DNA from: JAICXG01 sp036494545
Lineage (GTDB): Bacteria; Verrucomicrobiota; Verrucomicrobiia; Chthoniobacterales; UBA10450
DNA: 64,000 bases
Direction: 5' to 3'
Assembly (NCBI GenBank): GCA_036494545.1
Contig: DASXOB010000002.1
Coordinates: 124,001 to 188,000 of the forward strand
Both the position numbers and the translations under genes were made by a program. Below the pieces are notes generated by a model. The model was not told the DNA's origin. It worked only from the letters and a program-made list of their open reading frames with translations, and did no database searches. Below are positions 9,277 through 19,400 of this stretch, piece after piece (positions within the stretch are counted from its first letter, which is position 1; each line of letters opens with the position of its first letter).

Positions 9277-10406
9277 TGCCGGTAACAGCAAAAGGATTGG
9301 AAGGCATTGTCGCGAACACGACCGCGCTAAGCGACGTCATTGGCGATAAGGGACAGCTCATCTACCGCGGCTACGACATCAACGAGCTGGTCGGCAAAGT
9401 CGATTACAAGGAGGTCGTTTTCCTTTTGTGGAGAGGACATCTGCCAAATCGCGCTGAGCTGAACGATTTTGTGAAGAAGCTGCGCGCGGAGCGCGAACTG
9501 CCCGGCGGAGTGATCGATTTCATCGAGACTGCGCCGAAAACCGCAAACCCCATGGACGTGATGCGGACGGCGATTTCGATGCTTGGCCTTTACGATCCGG
9601 AGATGGACAAGGACGCGACACGGGAGATTAACGAGCGGCGCGCGCGCAGCATCACGGCGAAGATCGGAGTGATCGCGGCGTATTTTCATCGCGCGCGACA
9701 GGGGAAATCCTTGCCGCCGGTGCGCGACGATCTTACCGAAGCGGAGCACTTTCTTTATTTGATCAACGACAAGCCGCAACCAAAGGAAGCGAGCGACACG
9801 CTCGATGTCGCATTTGTCCTCCACGCGGATCACGGCATGAATGCGTCGACCTTCAGCGCGCGTGTGACGATTGCGACCCTGACGGATTTTTATTCTGCAA
9901 TTACATCAGCGATCGGAACGTTGAAGGGTCCATTACACGGTGGCGCGAACGAAGGGGTGATTCACATGCTCGAGGAAATCGGCAGCGAGGACAAAGTGGA
10001 CGCCTACATTGAAAGGAAGCTCGCGAACAAAGAAAAAATCATGGGAATCGGTCATCGTGTCTATAAGACGCTCGACCCGCGCGCGCCGCATCTTCAGCGC
10101 ATGGGCGTGAAATTGAGTACGCAATTAGGTGAGCCGAAGTGGATCAAAATGTCGGAGCGCATCGCCAAGTTGATGAAGGAAAAGAAGAATCTAAACGCGA
10201 ACGTCGATTTCTATTCCGCGACGGTTTACTATTCGTTAGGCATACCGACCGACCTATTCACCCCGGTCTTCGCGATCGCCCGCTGCTCCGGCTGGTGTGC
10301 ACACGTTCTCGAACAACTTGAAGATAACCGTCTTTATCGACCGCTGAGCGAATACATCGGCGAGCCGGTGGGAAAGAAAGTCGTTCCGATCGACGAGCGC
10401 GGGTAA
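9276..10406 (+). CDS. gltA: Citrate synthase
   Basis: Condenses acetyl-CoA with oxaloacetate to citrate. ATG 9276 overlaps the sucD TGA (TGATG) and has GAAGGAG 8 nt upstream, giving 376 residues, the size of the shorter bacterial citrate synthases. The catalytic motifs are DHGMNAST and GGANEGVIHML, then GIGHRVYKTLDPRAPHL and the substrate-binding C-terminus (PTDLFTPVFAIARCSGWCAH). A long in-frame extension upstream inside sucD is not used. This is the last gene of the sucC block, so TCA entry and succinyl-CoA steps are made together. Confidence 0.96.
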   Translation: MPVTAKGLEGIVANTTALSDVIGDKGQLIYRGYDINELVGKVDYKEVVFLLWRGHLPNRAELNDFVKKLRAERELPGGVIDFIETAPKTANPMDVMRTAISMLGLYDPEMDKDATREINERRARSITAKIGVIAAYFHRARQGKSLPPVRDDLTEAEHFLYLINDKPQPKEASDTLDVAFVLHADHGMNASTFSARVTIATLTDFYSAITSAIGTLKGPLHGGANEGVIHMLEEIGSEDKVDAYIERKLANKEKIMGIGHRVYKTLDPRAPHLQRMGVKLSTQLGEPKWIKMSERIAKLMKEKKNLNANVDFYSATVYYSLGIPTDLFTPVFAIARCSGWCAHVLEQLEDNRLYRPLSEYIGEPVGKKVVPIDERG

Positions 10407-10552
10407 AAAGCTGCCGGCGTGCACCGAAGGACAGTCCGGTCGCAGGGCGAAGCTTGATTTCGCCTAACAGCAAGGTCGCCGTGTTTCACTTCAGTGGCTG
10501 TTGCCTTTGGCGGCGCGTTCTGTTCCAATCGCGCTGGGCTTCCGGGAAAACA

Positions 10553-12109
10553 ATGTTGCGCAAAATCCTCCTGCGACTCGCGGCCTCGCTGGCGCTAGTG
10601 GGCCTGTTCTCGAATTGTTTGCCAAATCAGTCTTTTCGGCCTGGCATTGCTGCGACCGAGCCTCGGCTACCTGGAGCGCGCGATTACGATCTTGGCTTTA
10701 TCGAGTTCGACGAGCAGGGAGACTTCTGGGACCGGGCCCAGCTTGCGGCGGCGGTTAATCTCATCAAACAGACAGCGAAACCACTGCTTGTCGTTTATGC
10801 ACATGGCTGGCAGAACAACGCCAGCGACCAGGTTTATGACGTCCCGCAATTTCGCGGTGTCCTGGAGAAACTGGCGCGCACCGACCGCGTGCGACAGCTC
10901 AATTATCAGGTTGTCGGCGTCTATCTCGGATGGCGCGGAAAACAGGCCTACGATCCTCTGCTAAAGCTTCTCAGCTTCAAAAATCGCAAGGACGCTGCGA
11001 CGCGCATTGGAAGTAGTAATACGATTACCGAAGCAATTTTTCGCGTCGTCTACGAGGCACGGCATCGGTCCAGTGATGCGCGCACGATTCTCATTGGTCA
11101 CTCCTTCGGTGCGCTCGTGGTCGAGCGAGCCGTCGAGCAGGCGTTGACCGGTGGGATTCTCAGCGGCAAACCGGTGGTGCCCGCGGATTTCATATTGCTG
11201 ATCAATTCGGCGGCCGAATCGATCTACGCCAAAGAAATGCGCGACATGATGACTGCCACCCTGAGCTTCGATACCGCGCGCAAGTGTTATCAGGCACCGG
11301 ACGATTCGGGTTGTTATCTGAAGGATGAGCCGCGCATCATCTCGGTGACTTCGGAGACCGATACAGCAACCGGTCTCGCGTTCCCGATTGGCGCGACTAT
11401 TTTTGGAGTCGGGAAACTTTACCGCGATTACGACGGGCCCGAGACCTACGGGCAGCGGGTGAGCCAGCGGCTCTTTTTCACTCACACGCCCGGGCATAAC
11501 GATCGACTACTCGACCACGCGATTGTACCGCTGACCGGTGAACTGCCAACGCCGCGCCGGACGCGTGCGTTTGAGGAAAATCTCGAATTCCCCCAGGCTT
11601 TGCCGACGAGCAGCGCGGACAATCAGGCGACACCGATCTTTGCCACCGGCGGCGAAGAAACGGCCGCCGGCAAAACAACCACGTGGCGATGGTGGCGGCT
11701 TGATTATACCGGCGACCCGAAACAGCGATCGCCATTTTGGATTGTGAAAGTGCCGAAGGAAATTCTGAACGGTCACGGCGGCATTTTCAATCCTAATGCC
11801 CGCGATATGATGGCGGCGCTTTTTCGTTTGAGCAATGTTCTCGATCGGGGGAACACGGAGCTGCCGCGGATTGAAATCAAGGCCAGGCCGTCGAGCGCTG
11901 GGCAATCCCTGGTTGAAGCGAAACCGCTCGCCGCGCCGGCCGTCTCGCTGAGCGAGCCTGTTACAAGCTCTGCGGCGGAGACGACGGCGGCACAGCTTTC
12001 GCCATCGCCGGGCAAAATACATCGCGGCCGAACCCGCAAACCGGCGTTCCTCCAGCTCAAGAAACGGGTCACCAGTCCTCCGTCCGCCGCCAATCAGGGC
12101 GTTCCCTAA
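10553..12109 (+). CDS. Lipoprotein alpha/beta-hydrolase
   Basis: A 518-residue protein from ATG 10553, with a lipoprotein signal (MLRKILLRLAASLALVGLFSNC; lipobox LFSNC). The hydrolase core shows the strand VVYAHGWQNNASD and the nucleophile elbow LIGHSFGALVVERA (Ser in GHSFG). The C-terminal 90 or so residues are Pro/Ala/Ser-rich. It is probably attached to a membrane from the periplasmic side; the substrate (ester or lipid) is unknown. The stop TAA lies in a CCTAACGA motif copy at 12105-12112. Confidence 0.8.
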   Translation: MLRKILLRLAASLALVGLFSNCLPNQSFRPGIAATEPRLPGARDYDLGFIEFDEQGDFWDRAQLAAAVNLIKQTAKPLLVVYAHGWQNNASDQVYDVPQFRGVLEKLARTDRVRQLNYQVVGVYLGWRGKQAYDPLLKLLSFKNRKDAATRIGSSNTITEAIFRVVYEARHRSSDARTILIGHSFGALVVERAVEQALTGGILSGKPVVPADFILLINSAAESIYAKEMRDMMTATLSFDTARKCYQAPDDSGCYLKDEPRIISVTSETDTATGLAFPIGATIFGVGKLYRDYDGPETYGQRVSQRLFFTHTPGHNDRLLDHAIVPLTGELPTPRRTRAFEENLEFPQALPTSSADNQATPIFATGGEETAAGKTTTWRWWRLDYTGDPKQRSPFWIVKVPKEILNGHGGIFNPNARDMMAALFRLSNVLDRGNTELPRIEIKARPSSAGQSLVEAKPLAAPAVSLSEPVTSSAAETTAAQLSPSPGKIHRGRTRKPAFLQLKKRVTSPPSAANQGVP

Positions 12110-12220
12110 CGAACAAAGCAATGATTGCGGTTGGGGCAAGTGGTCGGAAAATCAAAATTATTTGTCCCGCTCAACGCGCCAGGACCTGCTTCGTTAGGCA
12201 CGATCTGGTGGATCCTGAGC

Positions 12221-12352
12221 GGTGTGAAAAAGGTGCTGGTAGAGCGAGGAATTACACTGATCTCCGCGGGCACCGATAAGGTCCCGGGAGTTTACAAGGA
12301 CGTCGCCACTGTCATGCCGGCACAGACTGACCTTGTCGAAGTCATGGGTCGC
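12221..12352 (+). pseudogene. Fragment of an rtcB (RNA ligase) C-terminus
   Basis: In the open frame upstream of the MFS gene, the peptide GVKKVLVERGITLISAGTDK followed by VPGVYKDVATVMPAQTDLVEV matches the conserved tail of RtcB 3'-phosphate RNA ligases, which I recall as P-x-A-Y-K-D-I-x-x-V-M-x-x-Q-x-D-L-V/I-E-V. The rest of RtcB, and its usual final VKG, are missing. It is therefore most likely a remnant of a deleted rtcB gene, filling the 312-bp space between the lipoprotein gene and the MFS gene. It is not expected to be translated on its own. Confidence 0.55.
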
Positions 12353-12421
12353 AGATGGCGCCGACAGATCGGCTTTGCCCTTCATTGCGACCCCACATTT
12401 CCCCGCTTATCAGTTGCTGCG

Positions 12422-13702
12422 ATGAAAACCGGCGTATCACCCTGGGGACGCGAGACGCTCGCTCTGCTGCGTCCCGGACCATTTCGCCGCTACATCGTTG
12501 GCACATCAATTTCCGATACAGGAACCTGGATGCAGATCATGGCTCAGGGCTGGGTCATGAGCACGCTGACCGACAAGGCGATTATGCTTGGTATGGTCAA
12601 TTTTGCCGCTGGGCTGCCGATGATTTTTCTCACCATGTTTGGTGGTTCCATCGCGGATCAGTATGACAAGCGACGCATCCTGATTTGGACACAGGTCGTT
12701 CAGATCGCCTTCGCTCTGGTGATTGGTGCGCTTATCTTCACCCACCAGATCCAGATCTGGCACGTCATCGTCATCGCGGGATTGCTCGGAATTGCCTTTG
12801 CTTTCGAGCATCCGGCGCTCTCGGCCCTCGTCCCGGAACTTGTTAGGCGGGAGGAGATCGCAGCCGCGGTCGCATTGGATCGAGCGGTCTTCCATTGCTC
12901 GCGTCTCGTCGGCCCGTCCGTCGCGGGGATTGTGGTTGGTCTCTGGGGCGCGGCCAGTGCGTTTTTTATCAATGCATTTTCCTTTTTTGCCTTCATCATC
13001 GCACTCCTTTCGCTGCCGGCTCGCGCGCATGGCAACCGTGAGGAAGAGGCGCAAAGAGCGAGCGGAATCGGGGATGGCTTTCGCTATATGCTGCAAGACA
13101 AACCGAGCCTCGCCATGGTCGGAATGATGGCCACGATGACGATTTGTATTTTCCCAACTGTCTCTGTCATGATGCCGCTCTATGTGCGCAATGTACTGCA
13201 CTTCGGACCGAATCAGCTCGGATATCTAATGGCCTTTTCCGCTGCCGGCTCGGTGCTGGGCGCGATCACGCTTGTCTCGATTCTCCGGCCGCAACGCCAC
13301 ACCGGCATGATGCTGGCGGCGCTGGGTGTGATGTTTTCCGTTTTTGCGCTTAGTCGGGTGCACGCTTTTGCTTTTGCGGCGGGTTCACTCGTCGTGGTTT
13401 CGTTCGGCCTGTCGCTCATTTTTGGACTTTCGAATACAATTGTGCAGGAACGCGCGCCCTCGACGTTGCGCGGCCGTGTCTCTGCCGTGATGGGATTGAG
13501 CTTCTTTGGCCTGATGCCGGTCGCTGGTCTGGGTGTGACAAGTCTGGCGGACGCGATTGGCATGCGCACGGCGCTTGCTGCTTCAGCGATTGGGTATGGC
13601 GTGGTGGCGGTTCTCATTCTCAGCCGGATCGGAGGCCGCTTGAACGAAGCGCCTCCCGCCCTAACGAGTCCCACGGTGCCGGAAGTGGCAACCGTGCCGT
13701 GA
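12422..13702 (+). CDS. MFS transporter, EntS/MFS_3-type exporter
   Basis: A 426-residue integral membrane protein with about 12 hydrophobic segments. The N-terminal RRYIVGTSISDTGTWMQIMA and GGSIADQYDKRRILIWTQ (motif A of the major facilitator superfamily) and the later VQERAPSTLRGRVSAVMG are typical of the MFS_3 group (enterobactin exporter-like). I chose ATG 12422 because the upstream open frame is the rtcB remnant. The substrate is not predictable. The gene ends within a nested stem-loop built from two inverted copies of the dispersed motif (13660-13710). Confidence 0.88.
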   Translation: MKTGVSPWGRETLALLRPGPFRRYIVGTSISDTGTWMQIMAQGWVMSTLTDKAIMLGMVNFAAGLPMIFLTMFGGSIADQYDKRRILIWTQVVQIAFALVIGALIFTHQIQIWHVIVIAGLLGIAFAFEHPALSALVPELVRREEIAAAVALDRAVFHCSRLVGPSVAGIVVGLWGAASAFFINAFSFFAFIIALLSLPARAHGNREEEAQRASGIGDGFRYMLQDKPSLAMVGMMATMTICIFPTVSVMMPLYVRNVLHFGPNQLGYLMAFSAAGSVLGAITLVSILRPQRHTGMMLAALGVMFSVFALSRVHAFAFAAGSLVVVSFGLSLIFGLSNTIVQERAPSTLRGRVSAVMGLSFFGLMPVAGLGVTSLADAIGMRTALAASAIGYGVVAVLILSRIGGRLNEAPPALTSPTVPEVATVP

Positions 13703-13710
13703 TCGTTAGG
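13660..13710. terminator. Stem-loop made of two inverted CCTAACGA motifs
   Basis: CCTAACGA at 13660-13667 pairs with TCGTTAGG at 13703-13710; inside it CACGGT (13672-13677) pairs with ACCGTG (13691-13696). The structure spans the last codons and TGA stop of the MFS gene. There is no long T-run, so termination efficiency is uncertain, but the layout resembles terminators formed by inverted DNA uptake sequences in other bacteria. The right arm also supplies the purine-rich leader of the next gene (GGCGGG before ATG 13719). Confidence 0.55.
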
Positions 13711-13718
13711 CGGGCGAT

Positions 13719-14633
13719 ATGATTGCATTCTCCACCTGCTGGAATTCCAGCCGGCACACCGCCGGCGACGCAATGCTGCGCGAGATCAAGGATCAACTCG
13801 ACTTCGATCTCGTCGAGCTGGGGCACGGCATCCGGCTTTCGCTCATGCCCGGGGTGCAAAAATTCTTCGAGGCTGGCGAGGTGCGTTTTAGTAGTCTGCA
13901 CAATTTCTGTCCTTTGCCGGTTGAAGTCATGAGTGCGTCACCAGATTGCTATACTTTTTCCAGCAGCTCGGGGCTGGAGCGTCAGCGGGCAATAAAGCAA
14001 ACCCTACAAACAATCGACTTCGCGGAGCGATTGGGGGCACCATTTGTCGTGCTGCATCTTGGTAAAATCCCGATGAAGCCGGTGACCGATCCACTCATCG
14101 CTTTGGCCAAGGCGGGCGAAATGTTTTCTCGCGAGTATGTCCGCCGGAAAGTGAACGCGGTCGCGAAACGAGAATCTCTCGCACCGGGTCATCTGGCGAA
14201 CGTAAAGGAATGTTTGAAGCCAATTATCGAACACGCCGCGACGAAAAATATTCGTCTCGGAATCGAAGGCCGCCGCGGCTATGAAGAGATTCCGAGCGAA
14301 CGCGAAATTCCCGCGCTCCTAGACGAGATCGACGCGCCGCACGTCGGCTACTGGCACGACTTCGGCCATCTTCAGATCAAGGAGAACCTCGGATTTATCG
14401 ACCATGCAGAATGGCTACGAACGATCGGATCGCGAACCGTCGGTTGCCATGTGCAGGACTGTGTTTGGCCGGCGCAAGATCACCAACCGCCGTTTGCCGG
14501 CGGGATCGACTTGGAAAAACTAGTTCCGCTTCTGCCGCCATCCTGCTTGCTTGTCTGGGAAATGAGCCCGCGCAAAACGGCCGAAGAAATCCGTCGTTCC
14601 GTTGTCATCTGGAAGGAACGCTTCGGCGAATGA
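13719..14633 (+). CDS. Sugar phosphate isomerase/epimerase-like TIM barrel
   Basis: A 304-residue protein of the xylose-isomerase-like/AP endonuclease 2 fold. Visible features are VELGHGIR (beta strand 1-2), PFVVLHLGKIP, LGIEGRRGYEEIP, and the metal-site candidates in YWHDFGHLQI and GCHVQDC. Such proteins isomerise sugars or myo-inositol derivatives with a divalent metal. GGCGGG 5 nt before ATG 13719 serves as ribosome-binding site. It overlaps the next gene by ATGA, so it is co-translated with a membrane flippase-like protein; the substrate cannot be named. Confidence 0.78.
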   Translation: MIAFSTCWNSSRHTAGDAMLREIKDQLDFDLVELGHGIRLSLMPGVQKFFEAGEVRFSSLHNFCPLPVEVMSASPDCYTFSSSSGLERQRAIKQTLQTIDFAERLGAPFVVLHLGKIPMKPVTDPLIALAKAGEMFSREYVRRKVNAVAKRESLAPGHLANVKECLKPIIEHAATKNIRLGIEGRRGYEEIPSEREIPALLDEIDAPHVGYWHDFGHLQIKENLGFIDHAEWLRTIGSRTVGCHVQDCVWPAQDHQPPFAGGIDLEKLVPLLPPSCLLVWEMSPRKTAEEIRRSVVIWKERFGE

Positions 14634-15658
14634 AAAAATTTTACGCTGGTCTATTTCAAATCGCAGTCACCGTCGCGGTCCTGTTCTGGGTATTTCATGA
14701 TCCGCACAAGCGTGAACAAATGCGCGTGGCGTTGCGAATGGCGGACTACCGTTGGATTGCGGCGGCCTTGTTCGCCTACTTCCTGGTCGAATTCGCTGCC
14801 GGTGTGCGCTGGCACATTTTGCTCAAGGTGCAGCGCATTCATCTCAGTATTTCACGTGTGGCAGGACTTTTCCTTATCGGCATGTTCTACAATCAGTTTC
14901 TTCCCGGGGGGACCGGCGGAGACCTCATAAAAAGTTATTTGCTCCTCAAGGAGACGCCCGGCAAAGCGACCGGAGCCCTGCTCGCGGTCATCTTCGATCG
15001 CATGGTTGGGCTGATTGCGCTCATTACCATCACTGGGACGCTGATCGCATTGCGTTATGAGTGGCTCACCCAACTTCCGGAGACACGGCGTCTCGTTTGG
15101 GTCCTCCTCGCCGTCCTCGGTAGCGCGGTGCTCATGCTACTGACTTCTTTCATCGTGAGCGGACTGAATCTTGCCCACAGGTTGCCGCAGCGTGTCCCGG
15201 CCCGCGAAAGACTGATCGAACTTTCCGCGGCTTATCATCTTTATGCTCACCATTGGCGGGCAACATTAGTCGCGTTTGCCGCTTCGATCATCGCGCACCT
15301 CTCTACCTTTGCGACTTTCCTCTGCGTGGCTTATGCCTTTCGCGCGCAGGTCGCGGTGCTCGACTTTTTTGCCATCATGCCGATCGAGCGCACGATCTCC
15401 TCTCTGCCCATCAGCTTTGCCGGTGTCGGGCTGCGGGAGAAAATTTTCCAGATCATGCTTCATGGTTTGTGTGGTGTGCCGGAAGCAGTCGCCATCCTCA
15501 TCGGCTCCATGAGTTTTCTCGTGATGCTCGCCTGCTGCGCGCCGGGCGGCATTGTTTACTTGCTCTACAAACCGAGTGATCACGCCGGCAGAGTGAAGTT
15601 GAGCGAGATGCGCAAAAAAGTCGCCACTCTCGAGCATGAAATCGCCGAAGCAGAATAA
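14630..15658 (+). CDS. LPG-synthase-type (YbhN-like) membrane protein 1
   Basis: A 342-residue polytopic protein of the LPG_synthase_TM family (flippase part of MprF, UPF0104). About eight membrane segments are visible, with the family signatures RWHILLK, FYNQFLPGGTGGDLIKSYLL, FDRMVGLIAL and PISFAGVGLREKIF. Such proteins move lipids or glycolipids across the membrane. ATG 14630 overlaps the stop of the TIM-barrel gene, and the 3' end overlaps the RibD-like gene by 23 bp. A paralogue sits at 45738-46724. Confidence 0.85.
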   Translation: MKKFYAGLFQIAVTVAVLFWVFHDPHKREQMRVALRMADYRWIAAALFAYFLVEFAAGVRWHILLKVQRIHLSISRVAGLFLIGMFYNQFLPGGTGGDLIKSYLLLKETPGKATGALLAVIFDRMVGLIALITITGTLIALRYEWLTQLPETRRLVWVLLAVLGSAVLMLLTSFIVSGLNLAHRLPQRVPARERLIELSAAYHLYAHHWRATLVAFAASIIAHLSTFATFLCVAYAFRAQVAVLDFFAIMPIERTISSLPISFAGVGLREKIFQIMLHGLCGVPEAVAILIGSMSFLVMLACCAPGGIVYLLYKPSDHAGRVKLSEMRKKVATLEHEIAEAE

Positions 15659-16370
15659 CATCCTTTTACCTCCGCGCAGGCCAAAGAAACGGCCGCGGCC
15701 CTTTGTCGCGGCAACCTTTGCCATGACTGTGGACGGCAAGATTACCACGCGCACTTTTTCGCCGGTTGATTTCACCTCGCGTGAAGACAAACGCCATCTG
15801 CTGCGACAACGCGCTTTAGGCGATGCCGTCCTCATTGGCCGTAGCACGCTTTCACACGACAATGTCAGGCTCGGGCTGCCGGATCCGAAGATGCGTGCCG
15901 AACGCGAAGCGCGGGGGAAGCCGCCATATCCAATCCGCGTCATCGTTTCAAATGAGGGCCGTATCGAGCCCACGCTCAATATTTTTGAGACCGATTTTTC
16001 CCGCATTGTCATCTTCTCGACCACGCGCATGCCGCGCAAGTACCAGGTCGCTCTGCGGGACAAGGCGACTTTGCGTTTGAGCGAAAGCCGCGCAGTCAAT
16101 CTGCGGCGCATGCTGGAGATTTTGCGCAGTGAATACAACGTACGCCGCGTGGCATGTGAAGGTGGCGCGGAATTATTTCGCGGACTGCTCGCGTTGAAGC
16201 TCGTTGATCAATTGAACCTGACCATCGCGCCTTATATCTTTGGCGGTAAGGCTGCGCCGACTCTGACTGGCCGCAGCGCGACATTTCTCCCGAAAAGCGT
16301 GCGGTGTTCGTTAGGCGAAATGCGCGTCGTGCAAGATGAATGTTTTGTTACCTATCGAGTTCGCTATTGA
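15636..16370 (+). CDS. RibD C-terminal-domain reductase
   Basis: A 244-residue protein with the RibD_C/dihydrofolate-reductase fold: FVAATFAMTVDGKITTR (N-terminal strand), GDAVLIGRSTLSHDN (NADPH-binding turn), EGGAELFRGLLALKLVDQLNLTIAP (C-terminal signature). In riboflavin synthesis this domain reduces the ribosyl-amino-uracil intermediate; stand-alone copies also occur with other pteridine-like substrates. The deaminase domain of RibD is absent. It overlaps the flippase-like gene by 23 bp. The start at 15636 includes a basic leader (RRPKKRPRP) that may be dispensable. Confidence 0.82.
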   Translation: MKSPKQNNILLPPRRPKKRPRPFVAATFAMTVDGKITTRTFSPVDFTSREDKRHLLRQRALGDAVLIGRSTLSHDNVRLGLPDPKMRAEREARGKPPYPIRVIVSNEGRIEPTLNIFETDFSRIVIFSTTRMPRKYQVALRDKATLRLSESRAVNLRRMLEILRSEYNVRRVACEGGAELFRGLLALKLVDQLNLTIAPYIFGGKAAPTLTGRSATFLPKSVRCSLGEMRVVQDECFVTYRVRY

Positions 16371-16490
16371 GGGCCTGCTTTTGCCCTAACGAGCAAAGGT
16401 AAACTGCTGGAAGGTAGCGGGAATATTCTTGCTCTTAAAGCTGAAAATCTCTACGATCCGCGCCTTCCGACATTTTAAGGAAAGGTGATT

Positions 16491-19400
16491 ATGCGTCTAA
16501 CGAATGCGGTCATGGCCTGCGTTGCCGCAGCTCTCCTCTTCATCTTAGGATCGAGTCTTTGCGCTGACGATTTTAGTCGCACTGCCAACGGCTCTTTCTC
16601 CAGCACGGATTGGTATGACAACACCACCAACATGCCGCCGCCTCAAGGGCCGCCCGGCGGCGGCGACACTGCAGCGCTCAATGATTGGAGTGTCAGTGCC
16701 AATAGTGGCTCGGTCATGACGCTTGGCGGTGGCGGCACCCTGACGGTCACGGGAAGCTTTATGGCTCAAACCGCGATGGGCTTCACCCTTGCCGGAGCAG
16801 GAACACTCAATTCGACGAACTGCTCATTTATCAATGTTAGTGGCGGGAATCTCGAAACTCAAAACGATACCGGCGGTATGATCGCCGTCTCCGACGGCGG
16901 CTCGGAAATGGCGGTGACGGTGGCGGACTCTAGCAACGGTGTCGTCTCGAGCGGCGGTTCACTTGGGATCGTGGCTGGCGCGATTGATCTTAATCTTACC
17001 TTGCAATCGGGCGGCATGGCCGACGTGACCGATTTGGTCAACGGCCAGTCGGTCACGGTGACGATCGACGGGAGCGGCTCGCTGCTGACCGTCGGCACTT
17101 TTGATGTCGCCGCCGGCTTTTTGGACATAACCAATGGGGGCGCACTCACTGCCACATCGAGTATGAACCTCGATGGGATCGGCAACATCGGCGGTGGAGG
17201 ACATTGGAGCGGTGGGGGGACAACCGTCACGACAACGGCGGGAAGTCTCGTGATCGGCGACTTCGCCGCCCTGCCTGGCTTTTCTCTCGCGGTCAATACC
17301 GGCGCGAAGGTGAACGCGGGCGCCGCTTCCATCGGTAACTCGGCTGGTGGCGTCGGCGTGGTGAATGTAGATGGAGTCGGCACGGTTTGGAATGAAACCA
17401 CCGGCGGATTGGTCGTAGGCGCCGCGGGTCAGGGAACGATGAACCTGACCGCCGGCGCGCACCTTGTTTGCAGCAACGCACTTCTCAGCGTCGGCGGTGA
17501 ATCCGCCTCGACCGGTGTGCTGACCGCCGATGGTGCGGCGTCACTCGTTAGTCTGACCGGCAGCGCCGCACTCGGCGTAGGAGTCGAATCCGGCTCGACG
17601 GGCACAATCACTCTGACCAATGGCGCCACTTTTACCGCCGCCAAGACTTTCGGCATCGGCGTGGGCGGCAACGGAACTTTCGCTGCGCGCAGTGGGAGCA
17701 AGGCGACCTCCAGCAACACGAACGGCTTCATCATTGGGTCGGAAGTCGACAGCTACGGGACGCTCGAAGTCTTCGATAATGGGAGCACCTTCACCGCCTC
17801 CGGGCCGATCACGGTCGGAGCAGCCGGTCATGGTTTCCTGAGCGTGGCGACCGGCGGCAAGCTCACCCTGCCCGACCTTACCAGCCCCGATTACATTCCT
17901 AATCTCACCTTGGCCGATGAGGCCGGCAGCTCTGGCGAGATGGATGTGTCGGGCGCTACCTTTACCAGCCCCGAAAACGTCGTCATCGGCCGGCTGGGCG
18001 CTGGAACATTTAGTGCGACGCTTGGCGCCACGGTGGATATTGCAGGCTTCAGCGCGCCATCACTGACCGGCGGCCAGGGGACGATCACGGTCGATGGTTC
18101 GGATTGGACCAATAGCGGCGACGGCCTGATCGGCACTTTTAACGCGAGCGATCCCGCCTCGGTCCTGACTTTGCAGAATGACTCGAGTATGAGCATTGCC
18201 AGCTTTCTCGCGATCAATAAGAGCGGGGCCGTAGTTATCGATAAGACTAGCCGAATGGCTGTCGGCACCGGCGGGTTTGGTCCGTTTGGCAGCTTGCAGG
18301 TGAGCACGGGGGGCGTCCTTGCCGGCGCCGGTAACGTCACGGGAACTGTCATTCAGGCTGCCGGCGGCAAGATTCTCCCCGGCTTTTCACCCGGGGTCAT
18401 CACGATCGACGGAGACTACACGCAGAATGCCGGCGCCACCTACACGGCCGAAATCGGTGGAACCGCCCCGGGCACGGGCTACGATCAGATCAATGTAAGT
18501 GGAACCGCGACCTTGGGAGGAACACTTAATGTTCGCTTCGTCAAAGGTTTCATTCCCAGCGTCGGACAAACCTTCGATATCGTAAGTGCCAAGTCACTCA
18601 GCGGGTCCTTTGCCATCATCTCGCAACCCGGCCAGGCAAGCGTCTCTGTGGCCAAGACGGCTTCCGGCATGACTGTTACAGTGAACAGCGTAGTCACTGG
18701 TGCACCCGTCATCAACAGCCCGACGACGGTGAAGACTGCGCCGAACGAACCATTTCGGTATCAAATTTCGGCGACGAACAATCCGGCCAGCTTCGGGGCG
18801 ACCAAGCTGCCCGCCGGCCTAACGATCGATATGAATGGCATCATTTCCGGCACGCCGACCGGGACCGGCGCATCGGTCGCGTCCATTTCCGCGACCAATG
18901 GCGCCGGCACTGGGCAGGCCGATCTCACCATCGTGGTCGACCCGATGTTTAGCCTCGCTGCGCTGCCCGCCTCGAACTTGCTCAACATCTCGACCCGCCT
19001 CGATGTGCTCACGGACGACAACGTGCTCATCGGAGGATTCATCATCACGGGCGACGATCCGAAGAAGGTCCTCGTGCGCGGCCTCGGTCCATCGCTCACT
19101 GATCAAGGCGTGAGTGGTGCACTTTCTGACACCGTGCTCGAACTACATGAAACCGACGGTACGGTGATCACCAATGACGATTGGCAGACAACACAGAAAC
19201 AGGAAATTATTGCCACCGGCATTCCGCCGACCAATCCGTTAGAATCGGCCATTGTCGCGACACTAGACCCCGGAACCTACACAGCCATTCTTCGCGGCAA
19301 GAATGACGGGACTGGAATCGGCTTGGTCGAAGCTTACGACATCGATCAGTCCGCGGACTCGCAATTAGCCAACATCAGCACGCGCGGTTTAGTGCAGACT

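Noticed and set aside
12125..12421. Extended N-terminus of the MFS transporter
   Set aside because: The segment resembles the RtcB tail and is not like MFS sequence; ATG 12422 precedes the normal first helix.
16859..18715. Several long reverse-strand ORFs within the beta-helix gene
   Set aside because: They are complements of Gly/Thr/Ser-rich repeats in GC-rich DNA, with no start signals or family features.
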